From NCBI RefSeq assembly GCF_001638985.1, contig NW_017265152.1, forward strand, positions 190,849 to 254,848: a stretch of 64,000 bases of DNA, in the 5' to 3' direction. Numbering within the stretch: the first letter of the stretch is position 1; every line of letters starts with the position of its first letter. The translations under genes were made by a program, and so were the position numbers. The notes under the pieces were generated by a model. That model had not been told where the DNA came from, made no database searches, and was given only the letters and a program-made list of their open reading frames with translations. The stretch comes from Phycomyces blakesleeanus NRRL 1555(-) (lineage: Eukaryota > Mucoromycota > Mucoromycetes > Mucorales > Phycomycetaceae). This document shows positions 52,538 through 63,853 of the stretch, in pieces.

Positions 52538-52778
52538 TGACAGTAATAAGGGGGGAAATCGGGATGTGAAGGATCAAATTAGTGGCGAGTATAGGAAAGA
52601 ATAAGACATGAAATAAAATAAAGAAGTAGACCACAGAAGCTGGGTGAACCTGCACCTGTGCTAAATTTCGAGCTCATGTGGGCCCGAAGCGGAGATATAT
52701 GACAATAGAAACGTGCGGATATGACAAATTGTTTGATTACCCAGAGTATGTTCGACCAAAGGTACTCCGAAGATCTTC
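52134..52778. other. Convergent intergenic region
   Basis: Between the Guf1 stop and the 3' end of the next, opposite-strand gene. It contains (TA)n and (AAT/ATA)n tracts (52355-52375, 52500-52540). No gene is seen. Confidence 0.4.
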
Positions 52779-53660
52779 TTAAGTCAACCCTTCAGGTGTC
52801 AGGGTGAATTTGAGTGTGCTTCCACGGCGACCCGAAATGAGATCTTCAAGGATTTGCCGCCTCCGTTCCTGTTCGACATCATGCACACTTTTGGGTTTTT
52901 CCGGGCTTACGGCTTTCTTGGATTTGGCATGGACATTGTAGGTTTTGATCTTTCTAAGTGGAGTGGACTTGCTGCTCGAGCATCCCATAGTAGGGGAAGA
53001 TGGTAAGGCAGCAGCAGCAGCAGCAGCGGATGATGCTGAGCGGCGAGAAGACTCTGTATGAGGTGTGCCATCGACTGGGATTTCGAGGGCCAGATTAGGC
53101 TTACTACTGGTGCGAAGAGGGGCAGTCATTGGGGGAGCCAATTGTTGGCTATAGTGTTGGCGAAGGATATCGGTGGAAGAACAAGAGTGACGACGAAGAG
53201 ATGGCCTTGCGGGATTCTTGCTCTTCTTATGTGCTTTGTCATGGGACAAATCGTAGCACTCCGCAGGAGCCTGTTGGTTATGGCTGCATGTCTTCATTTT
53301 CCTGGCACGTGGTGAGGTGACAGGAATGTCCTCTTCTGAACTAGAGGAGCGTGGTGCCGGCGAAAGGGAATTGGTGTACTCGGGGGTTTGAAGTCTCTGG
53401 AAAGGCTTTTCAAGGGGAATCTTCATGGGCTGATACTGGGCCAACAGTTCATCCAGGGCATAATCATCAAAATCAGCTCGTACTGGGGACACAAGTGAGT
53501 AAATGCTAGTCGAGTGTTGTAAGATAGGTGATGAGATAGGGATCTGAGAAGTTCCAGCGTTTTTTCGATGAGATCCACTTGTCAGGATAGGCGTTGGGTG
53601 GTGGCGAAAGATCTTCTTGAGCCTCAAAGCCCTTCTGTTACCATCAACTGCTTCTGTCAT
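52779..53660 (-). CDS. Disordered hypothetical protein with basic C-terminal motif
   Basis: Single-exon open frame from ATG 53660 to 52779, about 293 aa; upstream in-frame sequence is AT-driven and hydrophobic, so I start at MTEAVDGNRRALRLKKIF. The protein is rich in Ser, Pro and basic residues, with many S-P pairs, an eight-residue Ala run (GCAGCAGCAGC repeat near 53010-53030) and RRHSCSSTD, a possible basophilic-kinase site. The last 35 residues (EQERRRQILEDLISGRRGST then LKFTLTPEGLT) look like a conserved helix followed by a strand. Composition and codon use differ from the neighbouring non-coding DNA, so I believe it is a real gene. I recognise no family and propose no function. Confidence 0.65.
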   Translation of the reverse strand: MTEAVDGNRRALRLKKIFRHHPTPILTSGSHRKNAGTSQIPISSPILQHSTSIYSLVSPVRADFDDYALDELLAQYQPMKIPLEKPFQRLQTPEYTNSLSPAPRSSSSEEDIPVTSPRARKMKTCSHNQQAPAECYDLSHDKAHKKSKNPARPSLRRHSCSSTDILRQHYSQQLAPPMTAPLRTSSKPNLALEIPVDGTPHTESSRRSASSAAAAAAALPSSPTMGCSSSKSTPLRKIKTYNVHAKSKKAVSPEKPKSVHDVEQERRRQILEDLISGRRGSTLKFTLTPEGLT

Positions 53661-54543
53661 TATAGAATAATAAAGGTAGAAAGTAAAGAAACTGAGAAAG
53701 AGAGTCGTAAAAAAAAACAGGTAGGATTTTATGTGAAAAATATTTATAATAATAATAAAAAGGAATTTTTTTTCTTCTTCTTGTGATGACAGCTTGGTGA
53801 ACAAATATTGAGGTAAACAATATAAAGAATTCTACTCCCGGTACATCTTTTTTTATTTTATTATATAGTCAACGTCCTTTTTTTCATTTTTTTTTTTCAT
53901 AAAGCGCCAAAAGAGTAAGCAAAGTCAGGTCAGCCCTTAAAGGAAGTTGCACGCACCTGGCGTTATACAATCCTGCGCATCTGTAAGACAAAATAATTCT
54001 CCGCCCCGAAATGGGTTGGAACACAAAGGAATTGATATAGACGACCGTCAGCCCATCGTAATGACATGCCATTTGTGTCTATTCAACCATGAACAGAATC
54101 CTTAATTGATAGATAACTATCTTAATTCTCAAGTGTACAAGAAATTAAACTCTTCTAATAAAACGACAGACCGCGCGACATGCTAATAAGTAGAGCAGAT
54201 CAAGCCAGTTCCCACAACTCCTCATCCTCCACACCTTCCTTAAAGAAAAAATTATACAGTTTTCATCTGGCTTGTGCCACAAACACAAATACAAGCAGTA
54301 TCCTAACGAATTGTTTCCATTTTCTTTGCTATTTTTTTTTTAAAAAAATCGAACTCTTCTTTTTGGTTGTCATGGCAACTCACAAAATAAACTACACATT
54401 TTCGTACTACATTCCCAGAATCCAACTTCACTTCATTAGCAGTTATACCAAAATTTTGTTTTTAGAAAGAAAAATATAAATAATTAATAGGCCAATTTGA
54501 AAATGATTTTTATTAGAGTATACACAGTAATCGTGTAGACAAA
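53661..54543. other. Intergenic region with a T10A7 palindrome
   Basis: Upstream of the hypothetical gene and downstream of the ribosomal-protein stop. It contains TTC/T-rich tracts and a T10A7 run at 54332-54348. The open frame at 54180-54479 is not supported by any recognisable family. Confidence 0.4.
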
Positions 54544-55167
54544 CTAGAGACGACGACCACGACGACCACCCTTTCTGCGGGTGCTGTCAGTGGGGATGGG
54601 AGTAACATCCTCAATGCGACCGATTCTGAGACCGGAACGGGCCAAGGCACGGAGAGCGCTCTGTCCACCGGGACCGGGGGTCTTGGTGCCAGTACCACCA
54701 GTGGCTCTAAGCTTAACGTGGACAGCGGTGATGCCGACTTCCTTGCACTTGGCGGCAACATCCTGGGCAGCCAACATGGCAGCGTAGGGAGAAGACTCAT
54801 CACGATCAGCCTTGACCTTCATGCCACCGGTGACACGGGAGATGGTCTCACGGCCGGAAAGATCGGTAACGTGGACAAAGGTATCGTTGAACGAGGCAAA
54901 GATGTGGGCAACACCGAAGACGAGCTCGCCCTCACGGACCTGGGGACCAAGGGTGACGTTCTCGACGGGAGCCTTCTTGACAGCAGCACGCTTAGACTAA
55001 GATGAATTCTTAGTTAATATACATATTTTTTTTATATTTATAATCATTATATGTATATGTTGGTTTCGCTTCGCTTCGCTTCGTTTACATATCCATCCAT
55101 CGATCAATCAGTTCATCCATCTATTATAAATGTCTATCTGTCTCATTCATTCAACAATACTCACCAT
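54544..55167 (-). CDS. 40S ribosomal protein uS11 (Rps14)
   Basis: Small-subunit ribosomal protein of the platform, needed for late 18S rRNA maturation. Two coding exons, complement of 54544-54996 and 55165-55167. The first exon contributes only the ATG: the start codon is followed directly by GTGAGT, and the second exon begins [20 protein letters not shown]. The product is about 151 aa with a final codon before the stop at 54544, the normal family length. Family blocks are [53 protein letters not shown] and the basic tail [18 protein letters not shown]. Codon use is strongly biased, as in other highly expressed genes here (complex I, eIF3g). Confidence 0.96.
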
Positions 55168-55302
55168 GATGGTTCAAATAGATGAAGAGAAGGATTCTAC
55201 AGTTGGGAGGCCATGGGTTGTTCTTTGTGCTAGAGCACACCACAGTCCAGTGATGTGATGTGACGTCTTTATTCTTAAAAGGAAACTTTTTTCTATTTTA
55301 AT

Positions 55303-57756
55303 CTACCGCTTCTCTCGCTTCTCCTTTATTCTACGAGCTAACCCCCATCTAGACTTCTTGTCTTCGACAGAAGAAGATGTGGTAGAAACTACAGGTACAC
55401 TAATTGGAAGGGAAGCCTGTGGATGGTTCTCTGTATGAGCCTGCACCTTACTTGGTGACTTAAGTGCCTCAAAGCTTAATTCAGTGCGTGATGTATCAAT
55501 ATTCAACGCAGTGGGGGTCGATGCTACTGACGGCCTGCCGTTGCTGTAGACTTTTTCTTCTGCCTGCTGAGGCTTTCTATCCATTCCATTCCATATATCG
55601 AGATTCTCCATAGAGAGATTAACTGCCTGGTAGAATAGTACATATCCACAACCTGTACCCGGGAGATCACTAAAGTATTTCTGGATTTCATCCTCTTGAA
55701 TCGTCTATAATTTCACAAAATAAGCATCTATTTTCCTTTCTCATCTCCCCCTCAAATATGCATCAACCGTTATTACCGAAACAATATCATCATCGAATAA
55801 CATCCACCGACCATTACTCTTCACAAGAGTTACATAATGGCCATGATGAGGACCACTAAAAAAAATATCTGGTCAGTAGAATCCATAAGTTTTACAAGCA
55901 TTGTATAGCTTACCTTCCGATATGAACGACTACTGCCCACAACTCGTACATTCTGTCCGCATCTTCTGTTTCATCACACTAATTACCAATGCAAATCTCT
56001 TTTATTAAAAAAAAGCAAATGTTCCTTCCTTAAGAAAAAATCAAAAAGAGCACTTACCGTATTAAATAGTCGTAACTCAAAGGGAAAAACTACCCTATAT
56101 GTTAATTTGATGTATTTCTGGAGTAGTTCTTGATATTTGAAGCGTTTCAAATGAAGCGCTAAAATATTTGGGAGTTTTTTTATTTTCATCCTAAATGCAC
56201 ATTGATAATTAAGTATACGCTTATAATTTGATAAATTAATATTCGCCCCTTGATGCATACCGTCGTTCTGCTTCTTGTAATCCGCAGCATACATCACAGA
56301 AATATTTATTTTTGTGGCATAGTGTTTCACTGGCTGAAAATTGTCGCAAACAGGACGTTACGGAAGAGTTTATTTCTACATCGATAGAAAGATCCATAAA
56401 AGACTCGTCTCTACTCGTAACCTTGATTACAAACATCAGTAAGTTTATAAATTCCTCTCACATCATTCACTTACTGTCTCACACATTAAACACTTGGTCT
56501 CGTTCGAGAAGACACCTTCAAATAGTTGATGAACCCACGTTGACTGTGTATTCGAACTGTGGTCTGAATTCTCAGCTAATGAATGTATTAATATGTTTCC
56601 ACGTCTGTCTATATTTTACATGAACATGCCATTTTTTTTTAAAAAAAAAACTTACTTGAACTTGTACCTGCATGATCCTCGCGACTGCTATCACTGTCGA
56701 TACTTTCCTGTCTATCCTTTTCCTCCTTTTCTCTTCCGGCATCTTTTGCTACATTCCTTTGATATTTTTGGACGTCATCTGCAATTGTATTAAGGATATA
56801 GTTCAAGAACTCATGCGCGTCTTGATGCATGCTTGATCTAAAGAGCTCTAAAAATCACACCAATTATTATTATTATTATCATTACTGGCGAATATTTTCT
56901 ATAGCCTTACCATTCTCTTTTTTAACCTTGTTAATAAAATTCACAGGTGCAACTATGCCTGTTTTTTTCTTATGCGTGGATATTGTCCAAAAAAGATTCT
57001 TAAGTGCGGCGAACAAGGTGTCCTCCATACCTGGTGATAGGTTGAGGTTATTTTGATCTTTATCTGCTGATACGGCAATTACGCCGCCAGTAGCTCCACG
57101 AGACTGTGACCGTTGCAGTAAAGAGCTCTCCTTAGTCGCATTGTTGGTACTATTCATTCTTGGAAGAGACGAAGCTTGGGTGCTTGTACCAGGAGAAGCA
57201 CTCGAAAGAAACGAATTCCCTGTCATATTCAGGGGAGATCCAGGTGTAGGCGGGAGAGGTGTTGAAGGAGGAATTATCGGGCAGGGAAAATTAGTGACAC
57301 ATTCCCGAAATGGCTTGCAGTAGTAGAGAGCTTGGACGACCGAGTTGCTATAGCTATTGTTGTTATAGTGTATACATATATAAACATTAGTTCTGTTTCG
57401 CATTGTATTATTGCATATATCTGTACTCTTCAATACAATTGTATACACACCAAGTATTTCCAAACTAATGTGGTTAAAATGGTTAAAGTTAGTTAGGCTA
57501 ATCAAGAGGCAATTATTTGTTGAATAAAGTCTAGTGGAACACAATAGACAATGATAACAAACAGATGGTACTTACATTCTCGAGTCCAAAGTAACGCTCT
57601 CCTTCATCGGTAGACTCGTTTTCTGTAGCAGGTTTTCCGGATTGGCCCTAAGGATTTAACATTAATTAGTTGATTTCATCAAAACCTCATCCTGTGTATT
57701 ATAAATGAAGATCTGTTTACCAAACCCATCCATTTAAAGAGAGAAGTGCTGGTCAT
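55303..57756 (-). CDS. USP12/46-CreB-type ubiquitin carboxyl-terminal hydrolase
   Basis: Cysteine deubiquitinase of the USP family closest to animal USP12/USP46 and fungal CreB/Ubp9. Eleven exons join in frame, complement of 55303-55704, 55777-55855, 55914-55978, 56058-56190, 56261-56421, 56475-56575, 56656-56847, 56911-57353, 57451-57464, 57576-57647, 57721-57756 (about 565 aa). [25 protein letters not shown] holds the catalytic Cys near residue 41; that Cys codon is split after a 14-nt microexon. The family insert of about 100 Ser-rich residues follows, then [36 protein letters not shown], two Cys pairs ([12 protein letters not shown]), [22 protein letters not shown] and the His box [13 protein letters not shown] with [10 protein letters not shown]. 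The C-terminal ~100 residues are disordered and end in basic repeats. In fungi CreB acts with WD40 partners in carbon repression; that is family knowledge only. Confidence 0.93.
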
Positions 57757-58783
57757 TGCAGATTAAAGAATATTACTAATAGTAATAATAATAAACGGGA
57801 CCCAATGAAAATGTAGCTATCTAAAAAAAAGGGTCTTTTAACATGTACTGATGATTAACACCTTAAAGAGCGGAAAGAAGCCCAAATGAGATTTCTACGA
57901 TGACGTCTTCCCGTCACACCCATGATGGCCAAGTCAAACAAGGCGGACCACCCAAAGCCAATAAGCATATCTTTTCTGCGATAGTAGACACAGAGGAGAT
58001 ATTCTATTTATCGATAGGTGTTTTATGGCTCGAACTGTTTTGCTTTGGTTTTATTTTATTGGTTTTGGAAGTCGTAAGATATATGACATTAAACACTTAG
58101 ATTTTTTTTTTCACATATGCATTTAGTGCTATAATATGCATTTATCTCTGTATTTTAAAGAGAGAGGAAGAAAATAGTATCTTATTGGCACTGATACTAC
58201 CAATGAATATTCCAATATTGTGGTGTTAAACCAATCGGATATTTGGCCTTAAAGACCATCATATCTTGACCGTTCAATTGGTACTTGTGCGCGTGTGTGT
58301 ATGTGTACGTATATCATCCAATTGAGATACTGGAAAGGACTGTGGCTGCAGAGATATATAAAATACATACGAACCAATTGCAGACCCCAAATAAACTTAC
58401 TCACCCCATAAACTCTTGGTGTGTTTATCTTGGTTAACCCTTGCAACACACTTTACATGGTCCAGAATGGCATTTTGTTTATTGAATGACGATTTGGATA
58501 TCAATTGGCCTTTTATGAATATTACAGAGCTCAATTGATGTACATTTGTAATCCTGATAAGACTTATGTAGTGTTTACCTAAACTCATTGTCCGGTGTTA
58601 TCTGTATTATTGTTGTTATTGTTTTTTTTGTATCTATTCTATCCCCGTTTTACCTGAGAATAATGATATTTAACCATGGCAACCCTTATTAATCAATATT
58701 AAATAACTTGGTGCTTACTAATCTTTTACATATTAAAAAAAGTCCAGTTTGGAGTCAAATAGGTCTTTAGGTTATTGGATATA
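57757..58783. other. Intergenic region with a possible small minus-strand ORF
   Basis: About 1 kb between the deubiquitinase start and the Tc1-like element. On the minus strand an open run at 58388-58588 (starting MSLGKHYIS and containing KQNAILDHVKCVARVNQDKH) is bounded by donor-like GTGAGTAAG at its end and could be an exon of a small unrecognised gene; the evidence is weak. Nothing else is supported. Confidence 0.3.
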
Positions 58784-60340
58784 CAGTGAAGACAGTGCCA
58801 ATGGACGTTTTTAAATTGTCAAAAGGTAGTCTTTTTTTTCATTTTCAAAGAGTAAATCAAAGGGCGCTTTTATTATTATATTTTAATAGATAAGTGAAGT
58901 ATTTAAATAGGTTCATTTCTTTTACACTTTTAAAAAGTATCTGCAGAGTGCTGAACAAATGCTCTGAGATGGTTAGGAGGAACGGAGTTGTAAGCCTCCG
59001 TTATTCTTGTGATTAAATCACTAGTGTCGTCGAATGTGCTTCGCTTGACCTTGTTTTTGATTACGGACCAAAAATTTTCAATTGGGTTGAGTTCGGGGGA
59101 GTATGGAGGAAGATAAGCGCACCTATATCCTCTCTCTGTGATCATTTCGATTATTTCATCGTCTGTATGAATGGAAGCATTATCCATGATCAAATAAAAT
59201 CCTTTCATTTCTTCAAATAAATCCATTTCGTTCAAAGTTTTATGGATAAATTGCAAATAATGTCCAGCGACCGTCCCTTTTGGGGTACGCTTGCTTGAAT
59301 TGGTGGGAGCCTTTCTTTTACGACCAACACTGTCAATTTTTATTCTTTTCGATACCTGGGGGTTCCTGAGCTCCATCGCTACGACAAAGTTAGCGCTAAT
59401 TGCTCCCAAGATAGTGTGTGATATTGCTCTGGTAGAGGGTGTAGTAGCTATAACTGGAGTGCCCTTCCCTGGCCAACCTCCGGGTGGTCTCATATTGATG
59501 TCAAACCCTGATTCGTTTATAAAAACACAATTGTCAAGAAAGCTCATATTTGTTTTACTCCATTCTTAAACCCACGCTTTTCGATTCGCGAGTTTTAATT
59601 CATTGTTTCTTGCTACAGGATGACGGATTATTCTTTTGAATAAGAGATTGCATTCGTTTTTCAAGAAAACTTGAACACTGGAATTCTTCAAAGTGAAGTT
59701 TTTGAATTTCTCAGTAAGAGACGCAACTCCATCACTCACTCGAGCTTGAGGATGCTCGTCGTAAAAGTTGATCAAGTGAACCTTGTGCTCTTCTTGAAGT
59801 TGACTTGTCTTCCTATTCACTTTGTTCGCTTGTTTTTCAAGAATGTTCCAATATTTATTCTCTTTGAGCCTCTTTGCCCACTTTTGTGCTGCCCGTTCGG
59901 CAATTCCACCTGCTAGTCTTCCAGACTTCGCAGCGTTGTATAGCTTCACTCAGTTATAATACACAAAAAGAAGCCTCTGCTCATAACTGTAGTTATTATA
60001 TGATGTTTGCTACTTATTTACTGTTCCTAAAAGATTGGCCACGTCTTCCATTCTAGTGTCTAGATCTTTAATAAGCGACTCCTGTTCTGGTCCCTGAGAT
60101 TCGCAGTAATGTCTGATGTTAGTTAAGGTTTCAAGATGGTATGGATTAACATCCTCTTCTACATTCATAGCATTATTTCCACTTTGGTCATATATTTTCC
60201 CTTGTCCATCCTCGTAAAGAAAAATAGCACTCATTTTGTTCTCTTGTCAAGTTATAGATATGAAGAAAAAGCTGCCTTTCGACAATTTAAAAACAGCCCA
60301 ATGAGAAAAATAAAACTGCCTTTTGGCACTGTTTTCACTG
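58784..60340 (-). mobile_element. Tc1/mariner-type transposon, full length but inactive
   Basis: A 1557-bp element bounded by TA dinucleotides (58782-58783 and 60341-60342). The terminal inverted repeats are CAGTGAAGACAGTGCCAA at the left and CAGTGAAAACAGTGCCAA as the reverse complement of the right end. An inner repeated block, TTTTTAAATTGTC(A/G)AAAGG, occurs at both ends with different spacing. The transposase relic fills the inside. TA duplication plus the DD34E spacing place it in the IS630/Tc1/mariner superfamily. Confidence 0.88.
58930..60234 (-). pseudogene. Tc1/mariner (DDE_3-type) transposase, inactivated
   Basis: Minus-strand gene in three readable blocks: MSAIFLYEDGQGKIYDQ... from ATG 60234 to about 60020; a helix-turn-helix region KLYNAAKSGRLAGGIAERA... 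from 59946; and the catalytic core from about 59562 to 58930. Blocks 2 and 3 are in the same frame, separated only by a TAA at 59566-59568. The junction of blocks 1 and 2 has no splice pair that keeps phase, so it may be damaged. The first catalytic position reads CVFINESGF, with Asn where the family has Asp. The second (LIMDNASIHT) and third (LNPIENFW) acidic residues are present, 34 residues apart. Stop codon and D-to-N change make it inactive. Confidence 0.85.
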
Positions 60341-61576
60341 TACACATAAGTTCTCATTATTCAGTACATCAACCCTCAAGGTGGCATTAATTATCATTGT
60401 AATGAATATAGTATTTAGTTGCTAGGTTACAATAATGAAAGATTTATTATTATGGAAAGTGTAATTAGCTCCAGTTCAACTATCGTGGAGCTCAGCATAT
60501 TTCTACTCTTCAAAAGAATATGGGTGGGAATGCTTAGGATCACACCCTCGGTTCATTCCAAAAAAAGATAAGCAAGTATGTATATAGATATATATATAAA
60601 CGCGCAGTCAAGTTTGATCAATCCTAGAAAATTAGGGTCCAATACTGGAAATTCCAAGTCATGCAAAATTTCCTCGTTTAGAGGGACCCTCGCTGTACTT
60701 CTGTGTTCAACATGTGTAGGGCAATGTGTAGATATCGTTAGAAGCCAACTAAGCGGCTAACCATTGGTGATCTCCTCTTTGTATACTGGTAACTATGATC
60801 TATTTCGGATAAGAATTGGACACATCCAAGTTTACTTCATTTAAAGTAACGCTTGTATTTCTTTTGTGTTTGTGTTTGTGTTTGTTTCTTCTTTAAATTG
60901 TTTTCTCTGAATAAGATTTGAAAACTATAATCGTTCTGTTAGTTTTCTGTCAATTACTTTTTTCAGTCCATCTGTATATAGATATACAGATCTCTCTCCC
61001 TCTCTCTCTATGTGTATGCGAGAGAGTAATTAGGTATGAATATCGGTGATATTTCCATGTTTGCTTTAAATGTTTTCCTCTACGGTGACAGTGCCAGTGG
61101 CAGTAGCAGTAACCATAATAATAAATAATGTTTCAATCAAAAGGCTAACGTTTCATATTAAATTCTCAGCTCTTTAGTGTGAAGCAGATATTTCTTCCCA
61201 GTCAAAAAAAAAAAGAATTGTGTTACAAAAAGGATAAAATATAAAGGTAAAAAAAAAGATGCTATGAATTTTTATTATATTTTATTTTTTCTAGTCCCCA
61301 CAAAGAAAAATATAAAAATATAAAATATAAAATAAAATAAGAAAATGGTTCCTGAAAAAATATATATATATATAAATAAAATAAAATAAAATCTAAATGC
61401 CTTCAGCAATGACCAAGTCGTGACTGTATATGTCCGGACCGTGACGCTAAACTATCGTATCGGGTTTATTCGTGACATCACAATCAAAAAAGCCTCTTTT
61501 TTTTCAGACAAAAAAATCGTACACTCGACACGCACACGCTCACACCATCAAGGCCAATCCAAGACTCTCAAATATA
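60341..61576. other. Intergenic region upstream of eIF3g
   Basis: Contains CT-rich and (TA)n tracts and a poly-A/T-rich stretch (61200-61400). The last 200 bp presumably hold the eIF3g promoter. No gene is supported; the short frame at 60578-60760 is not convincing. Confidence 0.4.
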
Positions 61577-62925
61577 ATGGCTATTGACTCCATGTACGTA
61601 CATTAGCTAATCAACCCTTAATTCGGCGTTGTAATGGAGTACTCGCTCTATCATTTAAGCCGAGTACGCTGACAATCCCGGTCCGTTATCACTAGTGCGC
61701 TGACAAAGCCTTCCTGGGCCGACGAAGTTGAAGAGGAAGAAGGTACACAGACAAAACGACTTTATTTTTTGTATAATTCAACCAACATTGATCAACATAC
61801 AAACTTAACATGACAAAAATCAACAGATGCCTTCCAACCAAAGGCATTTACCGATGAGAACGGCATCAAGACCATTATCGAATACAGAGAGAACGAGGAT
61901 GGCAAAAAAGTCAAGGTAATACGCATTGCTTTACTAGGTGCCTGTTGATTATCCCGAACAAATTACCAATAATATCCAAACGGCACCAGGTCACTCGTAA
62001 GATTCGCTCCAAGCTCGTCACTGAGCATGTCAACAAAGCCGTTGCTCAGCGTAAGAAGTGGAGTAAATTCGGTGACGAAGAGGGAAACAAGCCTGGACCT
62101 GATATGGCAACAACTACAATTGGTGAGAACATCCCACTCAAGCTCGGATCCAACACCGGAAAGGTAATTTAATCTTAAAATTATTAACAGAAAAAGAATA
62201 TCTTGTTTGACCAGGTAGATCATTTAGAACGTAGAGGCTGTTGCAGCAGAGGAGGCACACGACAAAGTTGCCAGTCAGCTTAAAGCAAAGAACATCATGT
62301 GCCGTATCTGTAAGGGCGAGCATTTCACATCCAAGTGTCCCTACAAGGATACTCTGCAGCCCCTCGACGAGATCGAATCTTCCCTCGAGGCTGTCAAGCT
62401 CGAAGGTAACATTGATTTATTACTTTTTTTTTTACATTTTTAGAGGAAACTGCATCTCCTTTTTATTTTTGGGGAGTGTGAATATGAATGTAGTGGTGCA
62501 TGGGATTGTGAGTGTGCATTGTGCACTGTGCTTATGTTCTATGTGTTCTTTTTTTTTTTAAAAAAAAAGGAGAGATGGAAGCTGGCGAAGGTGGTCTCAA
62601 CAAATACACACCCCCTCATCTCCGAAACAAGGGTCCTGGAGGTGCTGGCGAATCTATGCGCGATGCTAAGCGTGATGATAGCGCCACTCTCCGTGTCACT
62701 AACTTGTCTGAGGATGTGACCGATAACGACATATACGATTTATTCAATCGCTTTGGTAATATTGCCCGTGTCTATCTTGCACGCGATCGCGAGACCAGTC
62801 TCTGCAAGGGTTTCGCATTCGTTTCCTTCAGTGACAAGGATGACGCAGAAAGAGCCCAGCAGGCAATCAACGGTTACGGTTACGACAACCTTATCCTCAG
62901 AGTTGAATTTGCTCGCAGTACATAA
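61577..62925 (+). CDS. Translation initiation factor eIF3 subunit G
   Basis: RNA-binding subunit of eIF3 that binds eIF3i and supports scanning. Six exons join in frame: 61577-61593, 61696-61742, 61827-61915, 61990-62163, 62228-62405, 62570-62925 (about 286 aa). The start MAIDSIALTKPSWADEVEEEE is the usual eIF3g N-terminus. YRENEDGKKVKVTRKIRSKLV is the eIF3i-binding region. CRICKGEHFTSKCPY is the C-x2-C-x4-H-x4-C zinc knuckle near residues 134-147, and LNKYTPPHLR is a typical linker. One RRM occupies about residues 205-282, with RNP2 LRVTNL and RNP1 KGFAFVSF. The last intron ends in a T11A9 palindrome, so the acceptor AG sits at the end of the A run. Confidence 0.95.
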
Positions 62926-63853
62926 CTTCCCAATAGTATTTACCGCTTTTAGTATTCAATCTTTGTTTGCAAACCACCCTAAATTTGCATATATGGCATG
63001 TAAAAAGAAACTCAGGGTTCGCTTTTATAGATACGAGCAGGACTTTTATTTTTATTTTTTTATCCATGTAAAAACGTGTGCTAGTGTGTGTGTATGTATG
63101 TGTATGTGAGTGTATGTGCGGTTGATATTTACTATAAAAAACAAGGGTAATGTTTATATATTGTGCCTATTGGTTTCAGGTCTTTTAATGGAGCTGGATC
63201 AATACTATGAGGGTGCTGATACTTATATTTTGGTATCCGTTTTTTGAAAGAAAGGGAAATAAGAAACATCTTAAATATATGACATTTGTTATGCGCTTAT
63301 CGTCTTTGGGAAGAACTTCTGCCAAAAACGTATTGAGCTTTGATGCTAAAGTAGCTTTGAGTTAGATATCTCTTGGTGACATTTTTGCTACTGGTCTTAA
63401 TTTAGAAGATTGGATAGTACATATTCCTATACTGTATCGGCTAATACATATTTGGTTTCATTTACCATCAAGTAACACTGTTTAAGTGGGGGTTGCATTA
63501 AGTATGTGCTTGTGGATCAGAGAAAAAAAAACAGTAAGGAAAACAAATAAACAAACGAATAAATACTACTAGCTTAATTAACCCTCACATAAATAAAGTT
63601 GAAACTTAGATATATGTACATATATGTATACATACAGTCCGATAGTAAAGACACTTATACCCCTTCATAACCAATTGTCATTGCTAATATTAAGTATGGG
63701 TAGATATTTGTCCATTTTTAAAGTGTGTAACAATTCGATATTTGAAGCACGCCGTGACTTTGATTTGCTTTTACTTAATCACTTCACTTTAGGTATTGCG
63801 ATTAAATTTATTTCTATTTCATTGCAAACATTAGACATTTACTTTTATATCTA
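62926..63853. other. Intergenic region at the right side
   Basis: AT-rich region with a (TG)n-like stretch (63070-63120) and no supported gene. It lies between the eIF3g stop and the last partial gene. Confidence 0.4.
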
